Origin: Methylobacterium sp. NMS14P
GTDB lineage: Bacteria; Pseudomonadota; Alphaproteobacteria; Rhizobiales; Beijerinckiaceae
Reading direction: 5' to 3'
Length of the DNA stretch: 64,000 bases
Assembly: GCF_028583545.1 (NCBI RefSeq)
Contig: NZ_CP087106.1
Location: forward strand, 6,121,001 to 6,185,000
Shown: one piece after another, positions 57,126 through 64,000 of the stretch
Layout: each line of letters starts with the position of its first letter
Numbering within the stretch: position 1 is the first letter of the stretch
Position numbers and translations under genes: made by a program
Notes under the pieces: generated by a model
Told to the model about the DNA's origin: nothing
Database searches by the model: none
Seen by the model: only the letters and a program-made list of their open reading frames with translations

Positions 57126-58862
57126 CTACCGACGGGTCACCGGCGGCAGGTCGGTGCAGACGCCGAGGCCGGCTTCCGCGGCGAGCCCGATCGTCTCGCC
57201 GAGTGTCGGGTGGGGGTGGATCGTCCGCCCGATATCGGTGGCGTCGGCGCCCATCTCGATCGCCAGCGCGACCTCGCCGATCATGTCGCCGGCGCTCGGG
57301 CCGACGATGGCGCCGCCGACGACGCGCCGGGTCTGCGCGTCGAACAGCAGCTTCGTCAGGCCGTAATCGGCGCCGTTGGCGATGGCCCGACCCGACGCGG
57401 CCCAGGGGAAGCGCGCCACCTCCACGGCCCGCCCGGCCGCCTTCGCGGCCGTCTCGGTGAGCCCGGCCCAGGCAATCTCCGGGTCGGTGTAGGCGACGGA
57501 GGGGATGACGGCGGCGTCGAACCCGGCCTTGTGGCCGGCGGCCGCCTCGGCGGCGACGTGGCCCTGGTGCACTGCCTTGTGGGCGAGCATTGGCTGGCCG
57601 ACGCAATCGCCGATGGCGAAGATATGCGGCACGCTCGTGCGCATCTGGGCGTCCACCGGCACGAAGCCGCCGTCCAGCTTCACGCCGGCCTCGTCGAGAC
57701 CCAGCGTCGCGCCGTTCGGGCGGCGGCCGGCGGCCTGGAGCACGAGGTCGTAGGTCCGGGGCTCGGACGCGTCCGAGAGGGTCACGGCGATGCCGTCCGG
57801 ATTCGCCTCGGCCGACACGACCTCGACCCCCGTCAGGATCCGGTCGAAGCGGTGCGCGTTGCGCTTCGTCCAGACGCTCACGAGATCCCGGTCGACGCCC
57901 TCCAGCAGGCCGGGCAGGCGCTCCACCACGTCCACCCGCGCGCCGAGCGCGCTGTAGACGGTCGCCATCTCCAGGCCGATGATGCCGCCGCCGATCACCA
58001 GAAGCCGGCGCGGCACGGCGGGCAGTTCCAGCGCCCCCGTGGAATCCATGATCCTCGGATCGTCCGGCAGCATCGGCAGGGCCACCGGCGACGAGCCCGC
58101 CGCCACGACGGCGGCGGCGAAGGTAAGGTCCCGCGTGCCGCCCTTGTGCAGCGCCACCGAGACCGTGTCGGGGCCGGTGAAGCGCGCGGTCCCGCGGACC
58201 ACCTCGACCTTGCGCTGGCGCGCCATCTGGGCGAGCCCGTCGGTGAGGCGGCGGACGGTGCCGGCCTTGAAGGTCCGGAGCTTCTCCAGATCGACCGTCG
58301 GCGCGCCGAAGCTGATCCCGTGCGCGGCCAGCCGGACGGCCTCCTCGGTCACCGCGGCCACGTGGAGCAGCGCCTTCGAGGGGATGCAGCCTACGTTGAG
58401 GCAGACGCCGCCGAGGGTCGCGTGGCGCTCCACCAGGACCACCCGCTGCCCGAGATCGGCGGCCCGGAACGCGGCCGAGTAGCCGCCCGGTCCGCCGCCG
58501 ATCACCAGGAGGTCGCAGCCCGCCTCCGCCCGCGGCCTCGGCGGCGGCGCGGTCGGAACTGGCGCGGCGGCCGGCGCGGGAGCCGGCTCGGCGCGCGCCT
58601 CGGGCGCCTCGACCGCGAGGCGGGCGACCAGGGTTCCGGCCGAGACGGTGTCGCCGAGGCCGACTAGCATCTCCACGAGGCGGCCCGCCGCCGGCGAGGG
58701 GATGTCTAGCGTCGCCTTGTCGGACTCGACCACCAGCAGGGTCTGGTCCCGGGCGACCGGCTGGCCGGGCGCCACCGGGATCTCGATGACGGGCACGTCG
58801 GCGTAGTCGCCGAGGTCGGGGACGCGGATGTCGAGCGTCTCGGGCATGGCGGCGGCGGTCAC
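57126..58862 (-). CDS. lpdA: Dihydrolipoyl dehydrogenase with N-terminal lipoyl domain (PDH E3)
   Basis: A 578-residue flavoprotein, the E3 of the pyruvate dehydrogenase complex. Residues 6-85 form a lipoyl domain with modified Lys49 (ESDKATLDIP), unlike the usual free E3. A Pro/Ala linker (about 90-112) leads to the FAD domain (GGGPGGYSA), the redox disulfide Cys154/Cys159 (GGVCLNVGC) and the C-terminal HPHPTLGE active-site His/Glu. The start is GTG 58862, overlapping the aceF stop (TGA) by four bases; ATG 58847 is possible. It is the last gene of aceE-aceF-lpd. Confidence 0.95.
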   Translation of the reverse strand: MTAAAMPETLDIRVPDLGDYADVPVIEIPVAPGQPVARDQTLLVVESDKATLDIPSPAAGRLVEMLVGLGDTVSAGTLVARLAVEAPEARAEPAPAPAAAPVPTAPPPRPRAEAGCDLLVIGGGPGGYSAAFRAADLGQRVVLVERHATLGGVCLNVGCIPSKALLHVAAVTEEAVRLAAHGISFGAPTVDLEKLRTFKAGTVRRLTDGLAQMARQRKVEVVRGTARFTGPDTVSVALHKGGTRDLTFAAAVVAAGSSPVALPMLPDDPRIMDSTGALELPAVPRRLLVIGGGIIGLEMATVYSALGARVDVVERLPGLLEGVDRDLVSVWTKRNAHRFDRILTGVEVVSAEANPDGIAVTLSDASEPRTYDLVLQAAGRRPNGATLGLDEAGVKLDGGFVPVDAQMRTSVPHIFAIGDCVGQPMLAHKAVHQGHVAAEAAAGHKAGFDAAVIPSVAYTDPEIAWAGLTETAAKAAGRAVEVARFPWAASGRAIANGADYGLTKLLFDAQTRRVVGGAIVGPSAGDMIGEVALAIEMGADATDIGRTIHPHPTLGETIGLAAEAGLGVCTDLPPVTRR

Positions 58863-60235
58863 AGGAGGGCGCGGCGCAGGTCCGACAGGACCGACGCCAC
58901 GTGGCCGAGGAAGCGGGCGGCGGCGACGCCGTCCACGACGCGGTGGTCCCAGGAGAGGCTGAGCGGCAGGATCAGGCGCGGCTGGAAGGCCTCGCCGTCC
59001 CAGACCGCCTCGGTGCGGGAGCGCGCCGCGCCCAGGATGGCGACCTCGGGGGCGTTGATGATCGGGGTGAAGCCGTCGCCACCGATGCCGCCGAGCGACG
59101 AGACCGAGAAGCAGCCGCCCTGCATGTCGGAACCCGGGAGGGTTCCGGCCCGGGCCTTCTCGGCCATCGCGGCCATCTCGGTGGCGATCTCGATCAGGCC
59201 CTTGCGGTCGCAGTCGCGCACCACCGGCACCATCAGGCCCTTCGGCGTGTCCACCGCGAAGCCGACATGGACGTAGTCCTTGAGGACGAGGTCGCCGCCC
59301 TCCAGCGAGGAGTTGAACCGCGGGTAGGCGCGGAGCGCCGAGGCCGCCGCCTTGATCAGGAAGGCCACCATGGTGACCCGGGCGGGCGGGGTGCGCGTCT
59401 CCTTGTTGAGTCCGACCCGGAACGACTCGATCTCGGTGACGTCGGCCCGGTCGAAGTTGGTGACGTGCGGGATCGTCAGCCAGTTGCGGCTCAGATTGGC
59501 GCCCGACAGCGTCTGGATCCGCGACAGCGGCTCGCGCCGGACCGGCCCGTACTTGGCGAAGTCGACCTCAGGCCAGGGCGGCAGGCCGGCGCCGATGCCG
59601 GACGCGGCGGCGGGCGCCTGGGCCGGCGCGCCGAGGGCCGCCTTGACGAAGGCGTGCACGTCCTCGCGCAGGATCCGCCCCTTCGGCCCGGTCGCGGCAA
59701 CGCGGTCGAGTCCCACGCCGAGCTCGCGGGCGAGCTGGCGGACGGACGGGCTGGCATGCACGTCGCCGCTTGTCGCCTGGATCGGATCGGCCTGAACCGG
59801 CTCCGGCGAGGCGCGACCGGCGCCCTCTCCCGTGCGGGAGTGGGTTGGGGTGAGGGGGGCGCCGTCTCCGGAAAACTCCGATCCCTCACCCTGTCCCTCT
59901 CCCGCTCGGGAGAGGGGATCGGCGCTCTGCCCGGAAGCCGACACCGTTGCGGCCGGGGCAGACGGCTCTGCCGCGGTCTCGGCCCCGCCGCCCTCCGCGG
60001 GCTCCACCGTCAGGATCGGCGTGCCCTCGGAGACCTTCGACCCCACCGACACCAGCAACTCGCGCACGACGCCGGCGACCGGGGACGGGACCTCCATGGT
60101 CGCCTTGTCGGACTCGATGCTGAGGATCAGGTCGTCCACCGCGAGGCGGTCGCCGGGCTTCACCAGAAGCTCGATGACCGGCACGTCCCGGTAGTCGCCG
60201 ATATCCGGAAGGGCGATCTGCAGCGCGGCGCTCAT
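58859..60235 (-). CDS. aceF: Dihydrolipoyllysine-residue acetyltransferase (PDH E2)
   Basis: A 458-residue E2 of the pyruvate dehydrogenase complex. A single lipoyl domain (1-80) has Lys44 (ESDKATMEVP). A linker (about 81-158) leads to the E1/E3-binding domain (161-197; ASPSVRQLARELGV) and a catalytic domain from about 230, with the CoA-transferase motif SWDHRVVDG near the C terminus. Only one lipoyl domain is present; the E. coli E2 has three. Linker residues about 106-139 come from a palindromic repeat pair. Stop overlaps lpd start; aceE lies 75 bases upstream. Confidence 0.95.
   Translation of the reverse strand: MSAALQIALPDIGDYRDVPVIELLVKPGDRLAVDDLILSIESDKATMEVPSPVAGVVRELLVSVGSKVSEGTPILTVEPAEGGGAETAAEPSAPAATVSASGQSADPLSRAGEGQGEGSEFSGDGAPLTPTHSRTGEGAGRASPEPVQADPIQATSGDVHASPSVRQLARELGVGLDRVAATGPKGRILREDVHAFVKAALGAPAQAPAAASGIGAGLPPWPEVDFAKYGPVRREPLSRIQTLSGANLSRNWLTIPHVTNFDRADVTEIESFRVGLNKETRTPPARVTMVAFLIKAAASALRAYPRFNSSLEGGDLVLKDYVHVGFAVDTPKGLMVPVVRDCDRKGLIEIATEMAAMAEKARAGTLPGSDMQGGCFSVSSLGGIGGDGFTPIINAPEVAILGAARSRTEAVWDGEAFQPRLILPLSLSWDHRVVDGVAAARFLGHVASVLSDLRRALL
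59823..59917. repeat. Inverted pair of REP-like elements inside aceF
   Basis: Two copies of a palindromic element: 59823-59856 (CCCTCTCCCG...GGTGAGGG) and, in the opposite orientation, 59882-59917. Each contains a CTCTCCCG/CGGGAGAG hairpin. Read in frame they give SRAGEGQGEG and LTPTHSRTGEGA in the AceF linker, the peptide often produced when such repeats are translated. Confidence 0.8.
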
Positions 60236-60310
60236 GCGGGCGGATATCCGTAGGTCGGGCGTTCGGAGAGGGGGTGGGACGGGCGGCGCCCCTTGAGGGG
60301 GCGCGCGGCC

Positions 60311-62986
60311 TCAGATCGTCCAGGGCGCCGGCGCGTCCGCCGCGATGCCGTAGCGGCGGATGGCGTCTGCCACGGTGGCGCGCGGCACGCTGCCGGCCTC
60401 GGCGAGGGCGTGCAGGGCGGCGATGACGACGTGCTGCCGGTCGACCTCGAAGAACCGACGGAGCGCGTTGCGGGTGTCGCTGCGGCCGAACCCGTCGGTG
60501 CCGAGGGCGACGAAGCGCGCGCCGACATAGGAGGCGATCAGCTGCGGGTAGGCCCGGACGTAGTCGCTCGCCGCGACGATCGGCGCCGTGCCCGGCAGCA
60601 GCGCCGCCACGTGGCTGACCGGCGCCTCGGCCTCCGGGTTGAGCATCGCCTGCCGCTCGACCTCGCGGGCGTCGCGGGCCAGCTCGCTGAAGCTCGTCAC
60701 GCTGAACACCTCGGCCGCGACGCCGAAATCCTGCGCGAGCAGCGCCGCCGCGGCGATCACCTCTGGCAGGATCGCCCCGGAGCCGAGGAGCCGCACGGCG
60801 GCGCTCCCCGCCTCAGGCCCCGACAGCCGGTACATGCCCTTCAGGATCCCGGCCTCCGCCCCGTGCGGCATGGAGGGCTGGGCGTAGTTCTCGTTCATCG
60901 CCGTGAGGTAGTAGAAGGCGTCCTCGCCCTCCTCCATCATCGCCCGGGCGCCCCGGTCGACGATCACCGCCATCTCGTACGCGAAGGCCGGGTCGTAGGC
61001 CCGGCAGTTCGGGATCGCGGCCGCCTGCATGTGGCTCGACCCGTCCTGGTGCTGCAGGCCCTCGCCGCCGAGCGTCGTGCGGCCGGCCGTGGCGCCGATC
61101 AGGAAGCCGCGGGCCCGCTGGTCGGCCGCCGCCCAGATCAGGTCGCCGACCCGCTGGAAGCCGAACATCGAGTAGTAGATGTAGAACGGCAGCATCGAGA
61201 GGCCGTGGACGCTGTAGGACGTGGCCGCCGCCGTCCAGGACGAAATCGCCCCGGCCTCGGTGATGCCTTCCTCCAGAAGCTGTCCGTCCCGGGCCTCGCG
61301 GTAGTAGAGCATCGAGCCGGCATCCTCGGGCTCGTAGAGCTGCCCCTGCGGCGCGTAGATCCCGACCTGCCGGAACAGGTTGGCCATGCCGAAGGTCCGC
61401 GCCTCGTCGGCGACGATCGGCACGATGCGCGGCCCGAGATCCTTGTGCTTCAGGAGATTGCCGAACAGGCGCACCACCGCGGTGGTGGTCGACATCTCCT
61501 TGCCGCCGGCCTCGAGGGCGAAGCCCGCGTAGGTCGAGAGCGCCGGAACCGCGACGGTCGGCGCCGTGCGGCGGCGGGCCGGCAGGACGCCGCCGAGCAT
61601 CTCGCGGCGCTCGCGCAGGTAGCGCATCTCGGCGCCGTCCTCGGCCGGCTTGTAGAAGGCCAGGCCCTCCACCTGGGCGTCCGACAGCGGCAGGGCGAAC
61701 CGGTCGCGGAAGGCGCGCAGCGCGTCGACGTCGAGCTTCTTGGCCTGGTGGGCGGTCATGCGCGACTCACCCGCGCCGCCCATGCCGTAGCCCTTCTTGG
61801 TCTTGGCCAGGATCACCGTGGGCCGGCCCTTGGTGGCCTTGGCGGCCGCGAAGGCCGCGTAGAGCTTGCGGAAGTCGTGGCCGCCGCGCTTCAGCCGGTC
61901 GACGTCGGCGTCCGACATGTGGGCGACGAGCTCGCGCACCTCCGGATCCTCGCCGAAGAAGTGGGCGAGGTTGTAGGCGCCGTCCTTGGCGCCCAGCGTC
62001 TGGTACTTGCCGTCGACCGTCTCGGCGAAGCGGCGCAGCAGGGCGTGGTTGGTGTCGCGGGCGAAGATCCCGTCCCACTCCGAGCCCCAGAGCACCTTGA
62101 TGACGTTCCAGCCGGCGCCGCGGAACAGGCTCTCCAGCTCCTGGATGATCTGGCCGTTGCCGCGCACCGGCCCGTCGAGCCGCTGCAGGTTGCAGTTGAT
62201 CACGAAGGTCAGGTTGTCGAGGTTCTCGCGCGCCGCCAGGGCGAGGCCGCCGATCGATTCGGGCTCGTCCATCTCGCCGTCGCCGAACACGCCCCAGACG
62301 TGGCGGCCGCCGGTGTCGGCGAGGCCCCGGTCGCCGAGGTAGCGCATGAACCGCGCCTGGTAGACCGCGTGGATCGGGCCGATGCCCATGGAGCCGGTCG
62401 GGACCTGCCAGAAATCCGGCATCAGCCAGGGATGCGGGTAGGAGCACAGCCCGTCGCCGGCGATCTCCTGGCGGTAGTGCTTCAGCTGCTCCTCGGAGAG
62501 GCGGCCCTCGAGGAAGGCCCGCGCGTAGACGCCCGGCGCCGAGTGCGGCTGGAAATAGACGAGGTCGCCGTCCGCGCCGCCCTTGAAGAAGTGGTTGAAC
62601 CCGACCTCGAACAGCTCCGCCGCCGAGGCGTAGCTCGCCACGTGGCCGCCGAGCTCGCCGTAGGCCATGTTGGCGCGCACCACCATGGCGAGCGCGTTCC
62701 AGCGCATGATCGAGGTCAGGCGCTCCTCGATGTCGAGGTCGCCGGGGTAGCGCGGCTGCTTCTCCAGCGCGATCGTGTTCCGGTAAGGCGAGTAGGGCAG
62801 GGCCTCGTCGAGGATGCCAATCTCCTTCGAGCGCCGCTCCAGGCGGTCGAGGATGAAGCGGGCCCGGGCCGCGCCCTCGGTGCGGAAGACCGATTCCAGC
62901 GCGGCGAGCCAGTCCTGGGTCTCGGCCGGGTCGTGATCGACCTCGGCGGACCGCGCGATCGTGGCTTTCGGCGGTATGGCGTTCAT
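60311..62986 (-). CDS. aceE: Pyruvate dehydrogenase E1, homodimeric type
   Basis: An 891-residue, E. coli-type AceE that decarboxylates pyruvate and transfers the acetyl group to E2. Thiamine motif: GDGEMDEPESIGGLALAAREN...NCNLQRLDG. Substrate-site signatures are HQDGSSH, GMGGAGESR and LLGSGAILPEVIAAA. The length equals E. coli AceE (887). Most alphaproteobacterial PDHs use the two-subunit PdhA/PdhB type, so this is a distinct, perhaps second, complex. Start: ATG 62986 with GGGAGG upstream. An Lrp-type regulator lies divergently. Confidence 0.96.
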   Translation of the reverse strand: MNAIPPKATIARSAEVDHDPAETQDWLAALESVFRTEGAARARFILDRLERRSKEIGILDEALPYSPYRNTIALEKQPRYPGDLDIEERLTSIMRWNALAMVVRANMAYGELGGHVASYASAAELFEVGFNHFFKGGADGDLVYFQPHSAPGVYARAFLEGRLSEEQLKHYRQEIAGDGLCSYPHPWLMPDFWQVPTGSMGIGPIHAVYQARFMRYLGDRGLADTGGRHVWGVFGDGEMDEPESIGGLALAARENLDNLTFVINCNLQRLDGPVRGNGQIIQELESLFRGAGWNVIKVLWGSEWDGIFARDTNHALLRRFAETVDGKYQTLGAKDGAYNLAHFFGEDPEVRELVAHMSDADVDRLKRGGHDFRKLYAAFAAAKATKGRPTVILAKTKKGYGMGGAGESRMTAHQAKKLDVDALRAFRDRFALPLSDAQVEGLAFYKPAEDGAEMRYLRERREMLGGVLPARRRTAPTVAVPALSTYAGFALEAGGKEMSTTTAVVRLFGNLLKHKDLGPRIVPIVADEARTFGMANLFRQVGIYAPQGQLYEPEDAGSMLYYREARDGQLLEEGITEAGAISSWTAAATSYSVHGLSMLPFYIYYSMFGFQRVGDLIWAAADQRARGFLIGATAGRTTLGGEGLQHQDGSSHMQAAAIPNCRAYDPAFAYEMAVIVDRGARAMMEEGEDAFYYLTAMNENYAQPSMPHGAEAGILKGMYRLSGPEAGSAAVRLLGSGAILPEVIAAAALLAQDFGVAAEVFSVTSFSELARDAREVERQAMLNPEAEAPVSHVAALLPGTAPIVAASDYVRAYPQLIASYVGARFVALGTDGFGRSDTRNALRRFFEVDRQHVVIAALHALAEAGSVPRATVADAIRRYGIAADAPAPWTI

Positions 62987-63043
62987 CGGCGCGGCCTCCC
63001 TGGCTGGCGCGATCATACGGGGATCGCTGCGGCGGGACATGCC

Positions 63044-63083
63044 GAATATTTGCTGCAATGCCCCAGCAGGCGGATTGATATTC
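63044..63083. promoter_or_regulatory. Inverted repeat in the aceE / Lrp intergenic region
   Basis: GAATAT (63044-63049) and ATATTC (63078-63083) form outer inverted-repeat arms, with TTGCTG...CAGCAG arms between them. AT-rich in context. Typical of Lrp/AsnC wrapping or dimer sites, and placed between aceE and the divergent regulator gene. Confidence 0.5.
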
Positions 63084-63183
63084 CGCGACGCCGACGATAG
63101 GCGGCAAATCATGCCGGGTCGTGGCGGTGGCTGTCGGATCTCGCGAGGCTGCGCGAAGCGGCTCGAGACCGGAGACAGAACCC

Positions 63184-63672
63184 ATGCCCGCACGTCCGGC
63201 CACCCTCGACGCCGCGAGCCTGCGCATCCTCGAATGCCTGCAGCAGGACAGCGAGATCAGCATCGCGGACCTCGCCGAGCGGGTGGGCCTGTCGACGTCG
63301 CCGTGCTGGCGGCGCGTCAACGACCTGAAGGAGGCGGGGGTGATCCGCGGCTGCGTGGCGGTGGTCGACCCGCTGAGTCTCGGGCTCGCGGTCAACGTGT
63401 TCGTCCACGTGTCGCTGGAGAAGCAGACCCAGGCCGCGCTCCGGGCGTTCGACGAGGCGGTGCGCGGCCGCCCGGAGGTGATGGAGTGCTACCTGATGAG
63501 CGGCGAGGCCGACTACATGCTCCGGGTCGTGGTCGAGGATCTGGGCCAGTACCAGAAGCTCGTCCTCGATCACCTCACACGCATCCCCGGCGTGGCCAAC
63601 ATCCGCTCGAGCTTCGCCCTGGGGCAGGTGAAGTACACCACCGCCCTGCCGCTGGGGCATCTGACCCGCTGA
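63184..63672 (+). CDS. Lrp/AsnC family transcriptional regulator
   Basis: A 162-residue regulator: N-terminal winged helix (about 8-60, ISIADLAERVGLSTSPCWRRVNDLKEAGVI) and C-terminal RAM domain (about 75-150, VNVFVHVSLEKQTQ, MSGEADYMLRVVVEDL) that binds small effectors. It is divergent from aceE across a 197-base intergenic region with inverted repeats, so it most likely controls the aceE-aceF-lpd operon. The effector may be an amino or keto acid. Start: ATG 63184; the frame is open 21 codons earlier. Confidence 0.95.
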   Translation: MPARPATLDAASLRILECLQQDSEISIADLAERVGLSTSPCWRRVNDLKEAGVIRGCVAVVDPLSLGLAVNVFVHVSLEKQTQAALRAFDEAVRGRPEVMECYLMSGEADYMLRVVVEDLGQYQKLVLDHLTRIPGVANIRSSFALGQVKYTTALPLGHLTR

Positions 63673-63751
63673 GCCGGATCGGTACAGCGTGTCCGGATGC
63701 GGGCCCGATCGGCCAAGACGGTTTCCGCTTGAAGCCCTCGGGCGGTGTCCT

Positions 63752-63843
63752 CACCGTCATCACGAGCACAGCGAGGTGACCCGGGACCGCGCGATCTCGG
63801 TCGTCGCGCCGACTGGATGGCTTCGCTCCGCTCGCAAGGACGG
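63752..63843 (+). repeat. Dispersed hairpin repeat, copy 2
   Basis: The 92-base partner of 22461-22554 in the opposite orientation. It begins CACCGTCATCACGAGC and ends GCTCGCAAGGACGG, giving near-complementary ends; the middle is more divergent. It lies between the Lrp gene and the tRNA. Confidence 0.7.
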
Positions 63844-63903
63844 TGCTGTGGGGACTTGCCTCAAAGTGCGGAAGGCCGGGATGGCCGCGTCGCGCGAGAG
63901 GAA

Positions 63904-63979
63904 TGGTGGAGCCTAACGGGATCGAACCGATGACCTCTTCCATGCCATGGAAGCGCTCTCCCAGCTGAGCTAAGGCCCC
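63904..63979 (-). tRNA. tRNA-Ala (anticodon GGC)
   Basis: A 76-base cloverleaf including an encoded CCA. Acceptor arms GGGGCCT/AGGCTCC pair (one G-U); the D arm (AGCTCAGCTGGGAGAGC) is standard. The anticodon stem CTTCC/GGAAG encloses ATGGCAT, giving GGC for alanine codon GCC. The T loop is TTCGATC. One T-stem pair is U-U. Confidence 0.95.
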
Positions 63980-64000
63980 ATATTTTTAACAGCGGTTCGC

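Noticed and set aside
63673..63903. Short ORFs between the Lrp gene and the tRNA
   Set aside because: They lie across the dispersed repeat and have no start signals.

Overview
The window is about 70% GC, densely coded, and reads as a chromosomal segment of a Hyphomicrobiales alphaproteobacterium, most likely a Methylobacterium-like organism. That placement is an inference from ctrA beside fliI/fliJ/flhA, the oxalate genes frc/oxc/oxlT, the heparinase-purH pair, the phasin and acs-DUF485-actP. No prophage, insertion sequence, CRISPR array or rRNA operon is visible. One tRNA lies at the right edge.

Layout. 1-8.7 kb: a truncated methyltransferase, an MFS exporter, a cell-envelope group (proline-rich OmpA-domain protein, DUF2865 protein, CreA, a small secreted Cys protein), cysS and a secreted trypsin-like protease. 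8.8-15.4 kb: the cell-cycle and flagellar block ctrA <-> fliI-fliJ, a UPF0104 membrane protein and flhA. 15.6-19.2 kb: a stress-type membrane protein, a capsule export pair (kpsT and kpsE-like) and a PAS protein. 19.2-26 kb: oxalate catabolism, with frc on + and oxc and oxlT on -. 26-31.6 kb: an unrecognised P-loop protein, ilvE, an MsbA-like ABC exporter and an LTxxQ periplasmic protein. 31.7-36.3 kb: a zinc-binding ABC lipoprotein/periplasmic protein under a Zur-like palindrome, heparinase II/III and purH. 36.3-37.5 kb: an AT-richer patch with small membrane ORFs. 37.5-43.6 kb: an MHS transporter and the acetate operon acs-DUF485-actP. 43.8-47.6 kb: a PAS sensor kinase lacking the acceptor histidine, a phasin under a PhaR-type motif, and a small secreted protein. 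47.7-52.3 kb: L,D-transpeptidase, two transglutaminase-like proteins, a NepR-receiver fusion and a lytic transglycosylase. 52.5-57 kb: alaS and three small secreted proteins. 57.1-63.7 kb: a complete pyruvate dehydrogenase operon aceE-aceF-lpd with a divergent Lrp/AsnC regulator. 63.9 kb: tRNA-Ala(GGC).

Themes. Several modules feed C2/C3 metabolism: oxalate uptake and decarboxylation, acetate uptake and activation, pyruvate oxidation and PHA granule coating. A second theme is cell-cycle control: ctrA is here, and four intergenic sites fit TTAA-N7-TTAA with one mismatch (upstream of flhA, a small secreted protein, heparinase, and the kinase/phasin pair). The most interesting items are the NepR-like/receiver fusion (50409-51005), the histidine-less sensor kinase (43846-46398), the P-loop protein (26018-27823), a palindromic repeat pair read through as protein in the AceF linker, a perfect 36-bp palindrome after purH, and an approximately 93-bp hairpin repeat present twice. 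All assignments come from reading the sequence and recalled family knowledge; no searches were run.
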